Shown here piece by piece: positions 1 to 10,463 of a stretch of 64,000 nt of DNA. The stretch is taken from NCBI GenBank assembly GCA_026120185.1, contig JANUWF010001184.1:1049837-1113836 (forward strand), in the 5' to 3' direction. Positions within the stretch are counted from its first letter, which is position 1. Each line of letters starts with the position of its first letter. The position numbers and the translations under genes are program-made. The stretch comes from Voacanga thouarsii (taxonomy: Eukaryota; Streptophyta; Magnoliopsida; Gentianales; Apocynaceae). The notes beneath the pieces were generated by a model. It was not told the origin of the DNA. It saw only the letters and a list, made by a program, of their open reading frames with translations, and ran no database searches.

Positions 1-2250
1 TCATTATAAGCAAGAGGAGGTTATAACTATTTCATAACCTTTATCGATGATTTCTCACGATATGGATATTTGTATTTAATGAAATACAAATCTGAGGCCT
101 TTGAAAGGTTCAAAGACTTCAAGAATAAAATAGAGAAACAACTTGGCAAAAGTATGAAGACTCTAAGATCTGATCAAGGAGGAGAATACTTTAGCCAAGA
201 GTTTCTAAGTTATTTTAAAGATAATGGGATATTATCTCAATAGACTCCACCATATACACCTCAACATAACGGTGTATCTGAGAGAAGGAATCGAACCCTT
301 CTAGACATGGTACAGACTATGATGGCTTCTACAGACCTGCCAAAATTATTTTGGAGGTATGCACTAGAGACTTCTGTTTATATACTAAATAGAGTTCCAA
401 CAAAATCGGTAGATACTACCCCATTTGAGATGTTCTTTGGTAAGAAACAAAAGTTATCTCACTTGCGAGTATGGGGTTGTCCTGCCTTTGTCAAAAGGCC
501 ATAGTCAAACAAACTTGATAGTAAGTCTGACAAATGTTTGTTTGTAGGATATCTAAAAGAATCTTTTGGATATTACTTTAACCTACCCTTTGAAAATAAT
601 TTGTTTGTTTCGAAGCATGCCGTCTTCTTAGAGAAGGAGAACATGCTCAAGGGGGACAGTGGGAGTAAGATTGAACTTAGTGAAGTTCATGAAGATCAAA
701 TAAATGAGGATCAACCGTCTAACCCCACATCTATTGAGAGAATAGATGAACATTCTAATACATAAGAACCTCGTAGATCTAGTAGGATACGTGTGGCACC
801 TGAGAGATATGAATTTCTCATCAGTGATCACAATGACGTATTGTTGATAGATGAAGATGAGCTTAGTACCTACAAAGATGTTCTGAACAGTTCAGAATCT
901 GGCAAATGGCTTGAGGCTGTGAAGTTAGATATGGATTCCATGTATAACAACCAAGTATGGACTTTGGTTGATCCACCCAAATGAATTAAATCTATTGGGT
1001 GCAAGTGGGTTTTCAAGAAGAAAACGGACATGGATGGTAACTTAGTTACCTATAAAGTATGACTAGTAGCAAAGGGTTATCATCAACAACATGGTATTGA
1101 CTATGATGAAACCTTCTCGCCAGTAGCCATGTTGAAATCTATCAGGCTACTCCTAGCCATTACTGCTCATCATGATTATGAGATTTGGAAAATGGATGTG
1201 AAAACAGTTTTCCTAAACAAAAATCTGACGAGGAAGTGTATATGACACAACCTGAGGGTTTCACATCCAATGATAGCACAAAGGTGTGCAAGTTGCAAAG
1301 GTCAATTTATGGACTTAAGCAAGCTTCTAGGAGTTGGAACATCCATTTTAATGAAATAATCAAAGAGTTTGGTTTCATTCAAAACATGGATGAGCCTTGT
1401 GTATACCAGAAGGTTAGTGGGAGGGCAATCATTTTCTTACTGCTTTATGTAGATGACATATTGCTAATAGGAAACGATGTACCTATCTTGCAAACGGTTA
1501 AAGTTTAGTTGTTCAAACAATTTTCCATGAAAGACCTTGGAGAAGCAACCTATATTCTCGGAATAAGGATCTATAGAGATAGATCCAAAAGGTTTCTAGG
1601 TTTTTGACAGTCTACATACATAGATAAAATGCTAAAGAGGTTTAGCATGGATCAATCCAAAAAGGGATTCTTACACATGTCACATGGTGTAAGTCTTTCA
1701 AAGTTGATGTCTCCCAAGACACAAATGGAAAGAGATCACATGAGTAAGATTCCATATACCTCGGCAGTTGGATCTATCATGTACGCTATAATATGTACTA
1801 GGCCCGATGTATCTTGTGCTCTCAGTTTAACTAGCAGATACCAATTTGACCCTGGTGAGGTTCATTGGGCGACTTTAAAGAACATCCTTAAGTACTTACG
1901 AATGACTAAGGATGTGTTCTTAGTATATGGAGAAGGTGATTTGAAAATAAACGGGTATACTAATGCCATTTTTTCAATTTGACAAAGATGATTTCAAATC
2001 ATAATCCGGCTACGTGTTTACGTTGTGTGGAGGGGCAATAAGTTGGAAAAGTTCCAAACAAGAGACTATTGCCGACTCTACGACAGAAACTGAGTACATA
2101 GCTGCTTCTGAAGCACTTAAGGAAATAAAGATAGAGATAGTTCCCACGAATGAGAACATAGTTAACCCGCTTACAAAAGCACTATCCCAAAAGAAACATA
2201 ATTATCATGTTGAGTCATTCGGTATTAAATACATGAATGATTGGCCCTAG
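1..2250 (+). pseudogene. copia 1 pol remnant (integrase, reverse transcriptase, RNase H)
   Basis: Read in the first frame up to about 1195, it shows the integrase core. The second catalytic Asp lies in RSDQGGEY (about 169-192) and the Glu in SERRNRT (about 279-299); the first Asp lies before the window. The linker WGCPAFV is at 472-492. The RT start WKMDV is near 1185. RT then continues in another frame with QPEGF, the SIYGLKQA block and an intact YVDDILLIGND motif (about 1446-1478). RNase H shows SWKSSKQ and the tail ending [12 protein letters not shown]. Breaks: in-frame stops at 7, 241, 502, 763 and 982 and others, frameshifts near 1200 and 1985, and an internal loss in RNase H, where the residues between SEALKE and [10 protein letters not shown] (the CDN catalytic stretch) are missing. 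This copy cannot be active. Confidence 0.9.
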
Positions 2251-2264
2251 TTTAAGTGGGAGTT
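2251..2264 (+). other. polypurine tract of copia 1
   Basis: The purine-rich TTTAAGTGGGAGTT lies directly after the pol stop and directly before the LTR start TGTTAGTG. This is the position of the plus-strand primer of an LTR retrotransposon. Confidence 0.75.
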
Positions 2265-3980
2265 TGTTAGTGTTGTACTCTAGAGGCAATCACTTATACA
2301 TTGTATATAACACATTTTATTTTAATAAAAGGCATTATTTATCTTACAATTTCTTTTGTTTACTTTTCAGTAATATAATTGTTCGATAAAGTCCTTAGTA
2401 CAATACTGTATTAAGGAAATCATGATTGAGATCATTATATGAGATTCCTACTACACTATATAGTGTTAGTACTTAAATAGTCCCTAGTCATAGTATTAAT
2501 GAGACAGGACATCATTAATGCATTAAGACTAGCATATGTTAGACTTCCTGATTTGATCAGGCGGTGGTTCTCATATCCATGAGTATTGAGATACTTAAAG
2601 TTAACACATGGATGCTTGTTAATGGAACAAGTCCATTGGATGACCTATCTTTGAGATAATCACATGGATAACTATTTAGTGCCAGTGATATAATCTCAAT
2701 ATAGCAAACATGCAACCATTCTTAGACTTGAGATCTCCAAGATACTTTATTTGCTAAGCATTGTACTTTGATTCCAATCTCCAGAGTTCGATTGAGGGCC
2801 GCCTATGAGATGGATATTGGGTACATTATGAGGTAAACGAATGTAGTTGAGACGGTCAATAAAGGATTCACCACTCCTAATAATAGGGGCAAATATCTCA
2901 CAGCCACTTGTAGGAATTACTACTCGAGAAGTCCTTGGCCAAGGCGATTGTGTATTGAAAATAGTTCCAATTGATACACATCTAGAGTAGTAGGTTTCTG
3001 GTACAAGTACTATTGTATTCAAGCTAGAATTAATTATGGAGGGAGTTGACACTAATTCTGTACTCCAAACCGAATGAGATATTGTATGGTGAAAGTAGTT
3101 AATTGCACTGTAGTTTGTTACTGAAGGGTTCATGTCAAGCCACTTGACTTCCTGGATTCTTAGGTGGTTATGATGTATTGCTAGATGCTGCTCATGATCT
3201 GTGAATATGTGTTTATTAATTAATGAATTAATAAACCAATCCTAATTAGAATTAATATGATTAATTCTAATTAATTATGGATTATCAATCTTAAAGACGT
3301 TTGGATTATTTCATATTCTCTACCAATTGATCGGGAAACCTAATACGTCATACACAATAGAGGATTATATACTCAAGATATTATTTGATAATGTAGTGGG
3401 GTTAATTGCGAGAAATTGAAGTTGTTGTGGACAAATTATAATTAGTTATAATTTATGGTCCAAATTGTAATTGTGAGAACTTGATGTTTCCAATTACAAT
3501 TAGGGAATTCTAATAGGATTAGAATTCTCAATTTTTGGTAGGTTTTTCAGTTATATAGGTGATATACTCGTAACCCTAGCTGATTATGTAAGACATGAAA
3601 ATAGCAACCATCTAAAAATTCTCTTCTTCTTCTCTCTCTCTCGATTGTTCTCGTGAAGAATCCTAGCTACCATCTTTTTCTGCTAGCACAGGAAATTTTG
3701 GTGCTTGAGTATTCCTCTGTGTGGATTACTGTTAGAGATAATCACACACTGTGATTATAGTGGTTAGACGTTCGACTCTCGTGAAGTTGGATCAAGAGGA
3801 TTGCTGGATCGCGCCTCGACTTGAAGAAGAAAATTTTGTTATTTGGATAATCAAACAAAGGTAAAAGTTGTTACCTTTATTATCTTCATGTCTTGTTTTT
3901 CACACATAGGCGGGTACTGGGATGGTATCTCATTTTATTCTTCCGCTGCGCTGTATATGATACATGAGAGATACCCAACA
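2265..3980 (+). repeat. copia 1 3' LTR (1716 bp)
   Basis: It begins TGTTAGTG and ends ATACCCAACA, a TG...CA pair. It aligns along its length with the inverted solo LTR at 59439-61178 (for example the shared block GAGGCAATCACTT near the start), which fixes both ends. A TATA-like TTATATAGG lies near 3552. It contains an antisense open frame at 2747-3133 that I do not treat as a gene. The sequence after its end is C9 followed by (AC)11. Confidence 0.9.
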
Positions 3981-4640
3981 GCCCCCCCCCACACACACAC
4001 ACACACACACACTTAAACTAGACATTTCCTCAATGGCTAAAGATATAACAATGAAAGCAAAGCCAAGAAAGCCAAAATAAATAAAGAGGAAGAATAGAGA
4101 AAATAAAATACTTCCATTGCACATTAGTTCAAAAATTTCCAAACTTTTAAATTTTTAAAGTTCAAAAATTTTCCGAAGTAGTTGCTCAATACCAAGGAAA
4201 CACCCAGATAATTGATAGAAACTTGGACAAAGAATATTACTAAACCACTCCCCCATACTTAAACTGGACAATGTCCTCATTGGCCAAAAGTTAACACAAT
4301 AAAGCATCTCCAAAGGGACCAAAAATGATAACGGAGGGATAAAAGTTAAGCTATACTTCCCAAGTGCAATAAAGCTCCAATAGATATAAAAACATGAAAT
4401 AGATAGAAGAGCTTGTCTAAGAGGACTTTATTCCAACCTACAAAAGAAAACACAAAGAAAAGCACAAAGAAAATAATAATAAAAGAAAGATACAACCAAA
4501 TAATACAAAATAAACTAAAAATAAAATAAAATAAAATAAAAATCCTCACAAAATAAATAAAGACACGACTCACTCCCCCATACTTAAAGTGGAAAATATT
4601 TTCCTTATTTGGGGAGGGAAAAAACACCTAACAACTCCAA
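3981..4640 (-). repeat. three polypurine-tract-like cassettes in the tail of element X
   Basis: Three blocks starting near 3981, 4246 and 4570 each carry, on the plus strand, a C-run followed by a stretch like ACTTAAACTGGACAATG and then TCCTCATTGGC or a variant. On the minus strand this is a purine-rich tract of the form TTTAAGT(A/G)TGGGGG. The first two are followed by related sequence (compare ACTTCCATTGCAC with ACTTCCCAAGTGCAA), so the whole segment looks duplicated. Similar motifs occur once next to the LTR and again about 1.04 kb inward in elements Y and E2. Confidence 0.55.
3991..4012. repeat. (AC)11 microsatellite
   Basis: Eleven AC dinucleotides follow a run of nine C. They sit exactly where the other cassettes have CCCCCACACTTAAAC or CCCCCATACTTAAAC, so the microsatellite is an expansion inside the polypurine-tract-like motif. 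Confidence 0.9.
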
Positions 4641-5483
4641 ACACAAAACAAAGATATAAACTCTTTCCACTCATCATGCTTCCTCATCAAATCTTTGAAA
4701 AAGAAATTAATGCTCATTGAAAAAGGTAAGGATGATGAAAGTAGAAATAAGAGAGGTTTTTGAAAAATAGAGGGTTCATGGAGAATATTAGTTGCAATGA
4801 ATGTAAATTCATGACCCCCATTCTGTAAACCTTTTTTAGACATACAAATCAAGGTTCCAACACAAAGATGTAAATTATGTCTAAAAAGTGTGTAATCATA
4901 AGAGTCACCACTTATCCCTTCAAACGATTTGTCATAATTGAAATTTCCCATAAAACTTAGCATTTGAGTTTTCAAAGATGGGATCAAGAAATCCATACTT
5001 TTCAATGCATGGTCTACAAAAACTAAATTACCTCCCTTTGGATGGAGTGAAGGGTAGAATTTGTCAACATCTTCCAAGGGTTTCGTATGATGCATTATTG
5101 TTCTCCAAGAATTGAGAAGGACCTAAGAAATCATATGACAAAGAGAGATTAGAATTATTAGCACATAGAGTAGAATTGAATACCTCCCTTTCCACATTAG
5201 GCAATTATTCATCATATCCTCTCTCATATCCTTAGGGATTCTCTTGTTCAAGTGTATAGGCCTTTTTGGCATCCTTAACCAACTTAGCTACTTGTGTTCT
5301 TGTAGAGCTCATTCATTGGAATGCTTCTTCATGCCATCTAATGGACGTGTTTGTGTTGGCAACAAAAGATTAGATTGAAGCTTCAAGTGATGTCTTACTA
5401 AAAGAATTAATTCGAGCTTGCAACCTTGTCAACGTATCATCATTATAGCGCATTTGATATCATGCCCATGAATAATTGTTCAT
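4628..5483 (-). pseudogene. degraded gag-like or hypothetical reading frame of element X
   Basis: On the minus strand a discontinuous frame starts near 5483 (MNNYSWA) and carries several stops. Recognisable stretches include TRLQARINSF and TQVAKLVKDAKKAY, a helical, coiled-coil-like composition. A 155-codon open stretch (5095-4628) follows, hydrophobic near its C-terminus. I do not recognise a domain. Position between primer site and 3' tail suggests the remains of the gag ORF of X or of a short ORF of a non-autonomous derivative; that is inference. Confidence 0.3.
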
Positions 5484-5677
5484 TATGATGTTTTGAATTT
5501 CGCACTCAAAGAAAAAGAAAAATAAAAATAAAAACAAAGAACAATAATAGAACAATAAAGAAAATAAAAATACACAAATTAGAAATATTTACAAGCTATT
5601 TAAATACAAAAGTTAGTGATATTTACAAATACAACAATGGCTAAATCAATGAGACTCAAGTGTTTCCAATATAGTCC

Positions 5678-5695
5678 CTCCTGGCAACGGTTCCA
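5678..5695 (-). other. primer binding site of element X (tRNA-Asp type)
   Basis: The minus strand reads TGGAACCGTTGCCAGGAG, six bases inside the LTR end ...CGCATCA. It closely resembles the TGGCGCCGTTGCCGGGGA site used by Athila/Tat-type elements (family knowledge). Confidence 0.8.
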
Positions 5696-6694
5696 AAAAC
5701 TTGATGCGTAAATTTTGGACGTATAAAAATCATCAAATTTAAATCTATCACTTAGTCACGTTTTAATTAAAATATTAATTTCTAAAATGCATACGAGAAC
5801 GTATACTCATAGCAAGCATAGTATAGCGAATTAACGAGTATCAATCTTTAAAGGAAAAAGTACACACTAGTCACTTTCGATTCATTGTTGACCCAAATAA
5901 AGTTAGAAAATAATAAAAATAAAAATAAAAAAATATATACAACTTAAAGATATAGGAATATTTAATTTAGACAAGTGTTCTAGAAAACATGATAATGAAC
6001 TAACTAACAATTCTCTCAATTAATTATCATCTTGACATCATGAAGGAATATAAAGTAAAATTCAATCATTTCCTAAGTCATGAGTCTACTTAGATAAATT
6101 TCTCTTCGTTTCCCAATCTATGGAATTGCTATCTTTTCATTAATATTAACAAACTTCCCAATCAAGCTAACATAACTAAAACATGCATTAAGCTCAATTC
6201 CTTATAAGCATGAAATTAACTAATAACCCTTTGCTCGAGGTGAAATTAGCTAATAAACTAATCTTTGATCACTTAGTCCTATAATCTTGACTTCGTCACT
6301 CATGTCCATTAAAATTAGACAAATACGAAATCAATGTAATGAAACTCCTAACATCGTCATTCCAAGTCAATTAGAAGAACTAGTATCAATAACCAATAAT
6401 ATCAAGTAGTCAAATACCAAAGATGACAAAGAATAGATCAAATAACTAAGTTAACACAAAATCATGAATCCCAAAATAATATTAAATTATAATAAAAACA
6501 TTGAATACATAATTGTTAAAAGAAAAGAAAACAAAGATAAAAAGAAAACACTCATAGACAAGCCTCTTTCTTCACCCTTAAAGACTCTTTTGAACAATCC
6601 CCCTTGAATGTGTGAATTCCTCCGCCAATGAATGATTGAAAATTTTTGCTTTTGATCCACCTCCATATGTATCTATTTTCTTGTGTTTTCTCTT

Positions 6695-6707
6695 GCTTTT
6701 ATAGCTC
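6695..6707 (-). promoter_or_regulatory. TATA box of element X LTR
   Basis: The minus strand reads GAGCTATAAAAGC, a strong plant-type TATA box inside the LTR, downstream (in LTR direction) of the GC-rich array at 6818-7060. Use as the LTR promoter is inferred. Confidence 0.6.
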
Positions 6708-6817
6708 TTTTGGATGCTAAATTCATTGCTTGAGAGATCTTGGCCAAGTAGGAATTAGAAAATACCAAAATCTTTGAAAAAATTTCAAATTCATGCACAA
6801 GATTTTTGCTTTCCAAA

Positions 6818-7060
6818 GCGGGCCTGGCGATGGGTACATTCGACCCACCTGGTGCTAGGTACAATCTGTTCTTCCTCTGAACTTTTACTCTTTTTTCACT
6901 GATTGAGCAGAATGGACCTGGTGCCTGGTCCACTTACCCGACACGGTGCCAGGTCTATTCTTTTTTTCCCTAAAAGTTGGCTTGATTTCCTCTGCTCAAC
7001 TAGAATGGACCTGGCGCCTGGTCCTGATGCCAAGTGCATTTTGGCATTGTTCACCTTTTG
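6818..7060. repeat. GC-rich inverted-repeat array in X LTR
   Basis: Three or four related units with cores such as GACCTGGTGCCTGGTCC, GGTGCCAGGTC and GACCTGGCGCCTGGTCC are spaced 40-100 bp apart in otherwise AT-rich LTR. Each is close to self-complementary, and units also occur in inverted orientation to each other (6911-6921 against 6943-6955). Confidence 0.7.
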
Positions 7061-7213
7061 CTCGAATTCAACTCAAATCTGCACAAATTTGCCAACAATA
7101 CATTTTACAAGCAAAATGTCAAATAAAAAGAAATATGCCTAGTTATTACAATAAAAGTATCTCAAAACAATCGCAAATAACTAGGAAAATAATGGTGATT
7201 TTAGCCTCTATCA

Positions 7214-7726
7214 GTGAAGGAATGATATATAAGGCCTTGAATCATGAATTTTCAAAAATTCGCTACAGTATGCATTGGAATTACTTATGGGCAGCCTAGG
7301 GACCTTGAACTTCCATGGGCTGCCAAGTTGCTAGAAACTCTACTCTTATGAAAGGCACCATGCGACCTAGGTAAGTGGAGGATCCATTAGCCGGCTATGT
7401 TCTGGAAACAATGGCAAAAGATTGCTAGTAGGTAGTATAGGGAGATTGGAGTTCCCTAGGCCACTAAGTCTCTATAGATATGCTCCCTCATGCATTCTTA
7501 GTAGTTGAGTGAAGTTGCACTTCCCTAGGCCGCCATCTTCAACCCTTGGCTTCTCCATTGTTGCTCTATTTTCTTCATTATCATCTTTCTTCACTTTCAA
7601 TTTGTATTTTTCATTTCCTATAAAAAAATGATGAAAAGGGCTGTGGTGAGTAGTGAATTATGTAAGAATTTATCTCAAATAAAGTACAAAAACACTAGAA
7701 AATGTATATATGAAGAGCCCTCATCA
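7214..7726 (-). repeat. 3' LTR fragment of Y (513 bp)
   Basis: It aligns with the end of the Y 5' LTR (about 15405-15948). Shared blocks include GAATGATATATAAGGC, CTTCACTTTCAATTTG and the terminal GCCCTCATCA, which corresponds to GCCCTCACCA in the other LTR. The remaining part of this LTR is separated by element X. It contains a GC-rich hairpin-forming repeat at 7290-7324. Confidence 0.8.
7290..7324. repeat. palindromic LTR element (Y 3' LTR)
   Basis: The arms GGCAGCC (7290-7296) and GGCTGCC (7318-7324) pair perfectly, with weaker pairing between. The same element at 15481-15515 has GGTGGCC and GGCCGCC arms, so both arms changed while pairing was kept, counting one G-T pair. Confidence 0.7.
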
Positions 7727-7745
7727 TATACCCCCACACTTAAAT
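7727..7745 (-). other. polypurine tract of Y
   Basis: The minus strand reads ATTTAAGTGTGGGGGTATA directly before the LTR start TGATGAGGGC. This is the expected position of the plus-strand primer. Confidence 0.75.
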
Positions 7746-9099
7746 CTCCATCTATCCTCAAGCAAACAATAGAACACCCCAAGCAAAAAAAAATATTTTT
7801 CAATAAGTAGGATGAGATTTTTAATCATGAGTTGGCTAAGATGGTGAAGGCATTATCTCAATTTTGATTTGAATCATGTTCAAAACCCAGTTAGCCAAGC
7901 TATTTTTTTGTGTGAACTGATGTATTAGGATAGAAATAATCAAAGCCATTGAAATAAAGTTAAACAAATTCATGCTTATTCAAGGTGTCCTATCTTGATT
8001 CTTTGAGTTTCAAAAGTAAATAATATAATTCACATAAGGTTGGCTTAATAAGCTACTTCCAAGTTCTATGGCCTGCCAACCACCAAAATCCAAATAGTAA
8101 ATATAAGATTGGTCCATAGGCTCACTTTATTCCCTCAATTCTTTTTTGATTCATTTTTATTTTATTTTTCTTATAGTATGGTAATGCAAAATCCTAATAA
8201 AGATATGTAATAAGGATTTTTCAGCTTTTTCATTACCTTCCCAAAAAAATCTATTTTCTTCCTTTTGAGTTTGACAAGGTAATACAAATGCCTAGTTAAA
8301 ATATGAATAAGGATTTTTTTAGCTTTTGTATTACCTTACTTTATTCCCTTTTTTTTTTTTTTTTTACCCCAATCCACATTTACTCACCCGCAATAAAGAT
8401 AAGTCATGCAACCACAGAATAAAGATTAACTTAAAATTCTATGCTTATATTTCATCACAAACACTACCTCAATTCCTAAGAAACCACATGGTGCCACTTT
8501 TACTAAAATCCAAACAAGGTTAATTTAAATTCTGATGATCTAACCATTTCACACTGAATGTACAAGTAACACAAAAACAAACTCATCCAACAATTTTTAT
8601 ATCTAATTCTCATGCCAGGGGATACAATGACAATACCATCATAGCCTACTCATATCCAAAAGTAAAAATATATATATATATATATAGCTAAATTTCTACA
8701 ATTGCACACAACTCATTAAAAATCAAGAAAATTATACAGTCACAGTAAAAACTTGAAGAGAATATTAAATAACCCCTTTTCTTATAGTTAAATTGGATAA
8801 TGTCCTCATTGGCAAAAAAATATAGTAAAAAATACATCCAAATTAGACTAAATTGAATAAAAAGGAAAGACGGTCAGCAATACTTTCCAAGTGATCACAC
8901 CTCCTTGAAGATGAATATTTTTGTTAGAAGAAGAAGAGAAAAAAAAAAACTACTAAAAAGAAGTGAAATACAATAAATGTCAAATGTAACAAATAATAAT
9001 ATAACATAATAAAAATAAAAATATATACAAGATTGAGTCCAAAGAAAAGAAAAGAAAAAGAAAATGTAAAGAAAATCCCCAAAAATTAAAATTATGAAT
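7746..9099 (-). other. 3' noncoding tail of Y, homologous to that of E2
   Basis: There is no coding sequence. It aligns with 21479-22800 over about 1.3 kb at roughly 80 percent by eye. Shared blocks include GATGAGATTTTTAATCATGA against GATGAGATTTTTGAACATGA, and TCTTGATTCTTTGAGTTTC in both. A more diverged third copy is at 16978-17960. A second polypurine-tract-like motif with the block TGTCCTCATTGGC lies at 8771-8815, about 1.04 kb from the true tract. A (TA)n run is at 8668-8686. The short open frames here are chance. Confidence 0.7.
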
Positions 9100-10463
9100 G
9101 GTTCCCTCCTAATGTAGATGGTCCTGCTTCTTATTGTTGTCCCTGATTTGTAGACACAACATCTAAAATATTTTACAAGTATTATTATTGTTGGGGCTGC
9201 ATCTGCTGGATGTCATCTAGCGTACTCTTTATGGCTCTCTAGATCATCTAAAGTTGGTCCACCTGATGTTCAATAGGGTAAAAGAATCGTACTACTATTT
9301 TAGCTGCTTCTCATGGCCCATTGTCTATTTCTAGTTATGCTTCATATAAGTGCATTGTTGCACGAACTAGTCAACATGTTGTAGATGAGCGGCTCTCAAT
9401 TCACCTTGTTCAGTTGTTAAGAGTCCCACATCCATCTGCAAGTGGGCAATAGCAGTCCTCATCTCCGCTTGAAAATCCTCTAGACCAGTTTGTCTTGTAG
9501 CTCGAGAATTTGAAGCCCTAGGAGGTTCTTGTTCATCATCTTCTTCTTCTTCTTCTAAATCATGTACTTCCCTTGATGTTAGCCATTTTTTTTACATTTT
9601 TATCATAAACGTAGCCTATATTCTCTAGTGTTCGATTTGAGACTACATTATTTGTCTACGTGGGCATGGCTATTTCCCCTAAAAAATTGACACCAAAACG
9701 AAGAAGCACCTGGGTGACGACTAAGGGAAGCACAAAGGCCTTGGAAGGCTGCCATATACGGTCACTTCATGCATAAATGAAATGAGGAAGGGAACTAAGG
9801 GTATTAGATTTGAGGACAACATTTTATGAGTACAGTACACATCAATAACCCTTACTTCATTGATAGTACTCACTTTGGAATAGATATTCCACCCCAACAG
9901 ATAAACCACTAAGCATAAATAAGGGGACAAAAGATTTATCTACAAAGTAAGTGATTGCATAGTGCGCTCGTATTTCAACCCTATCTCATCCTTTGCATTA
10001 TCAAACTCCCAGTGGTCGTCTAAAGTGACCTTCTTATAAAAAAAATCTACAACAACCCAATCACCATCTTTAGGAACATTAAGAATCTGTGCCAAAGCTT
10101 GTCTCGTGAGATGAATAAAGAATCCATTGACTCTGGTTTCTATATGCGTAAAATGACCTTATATTTTATCGTACATGATTTGCATAGAACTCTTTCACCA
10201 AGTGATGATAATAAGGGCCCTCTAGTTAAAGGATGGACCTCTAACCAATGCCATGGAAGAGTTGAAAATTTTTCAATGCTCTGTCTAATTTTCATTCTAT
10301 TGTTTTCTCAAATACAATTTTGTTTAACACTCTCTTAGCATATAGTTAGCACATGTTTCATCACTGAAGTATCTACAAGGATTGGGATCTTCAGGAGTGC
10401 GGCACATGAGAAGGAGGCTTCTTCTTGTTTTCTCTTAGGGGGAAGGTTTTTGGTCCTAGGCAT
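9100..10463 (-). pseudogene. Y second ORF, plant-transposon-protein-like
   Basis: On the minus strand the frame begins at an ATG at 10463 with a basic start MPRTKNLPPKRKQEE and continues through frameshifts and stops. A central stretch shows NVPKDGDWVVVDFF and, in a longer open part (9930-9721), a hydrophobic segment ending in LIPLVPFLISFM. An acidic run of Glu and Asp follows (about 9555-9530), then RATRQTGLEDFQAEMRTA and a helical tail. A basic start, conserved middle, acidic run and coiled tail match the layout of ORFs often annotated in plants as putative plant transposon protein and carried by Athila-related elements (family knowledge, matched from memory). Function is unknown. At least ten stops are present. 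Confidence 0.5.

Larger units (their letters stand above)
1..3980 (+). mobile_element. Ty1/copia retrotransposon 1, 3' part (integrase to 3' LTR)
   Basis: The window opens inside the integrase of a plus-strand copia element and runs through reverse transcriptase, RNase H, a polypurine tract and a complete 3' LTR. The 5' LTR, gag and protease lie outside the window, so the target duplication cannot be checked. Gene order IN-RT-RH is the Ty1/copia order. A solo LTR of the same family lies at 59439-61178 on the other strand. The long LTR (1.7 kb) and the pol motifs suggest a Tork/Angela-like lineage, which is inference. The right flank starts inside a polypurine-tract-like motif of Athila-like element X, so this copy appears to have inserted into X. 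Confidence 0.9.
3981..7213 (-). mobile_element. Athila-like Ty3/gypsy element X, minus strand, partial
   Basis: It is read on the minus strand: 5' LTR 5702-7213, tRNA-Asp-type primer site 5678-5695, a short degraded internal region, then polypurine-tract-like cassettes ending at 3981 where copia 1 interrupts it. No pol motif is visible in the 1.7 kb interior left in the window; it may have been a short non-autonomous element or may continue left of the window. Its LTR ends abut sequence of the Y LTR family (7214 on), so X inserted into the 3' LTR of Y. The expected right target duplication is 7214-7218 (GTGAA); its partner is outside the window. Confidence 0.65.
5702..7213 (-). repeat. 5' LTR of element X (1512 bp)
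   Basis: The plus strand runs from TGATGCGTAAATTTTG to GATTTTAGCCTCTATCA. The left end is set by the adjacent primer site. The right end is set by the point (7214) where sequence resumes alignment with the Y 5' LTR at about 15405. A minus-strand TATA box lies near 6700, and a GC-rich inverted-repeat array lies upstream of it at 6818-7060. Confidence 0.7.

Noticed and set aside
4346..4627. 93-codon hydrophobic minus-strand frame
   Set aside because: It is a T-rich complement of an A-rich tail within the repeated cassette region, not conserved elsewhere.
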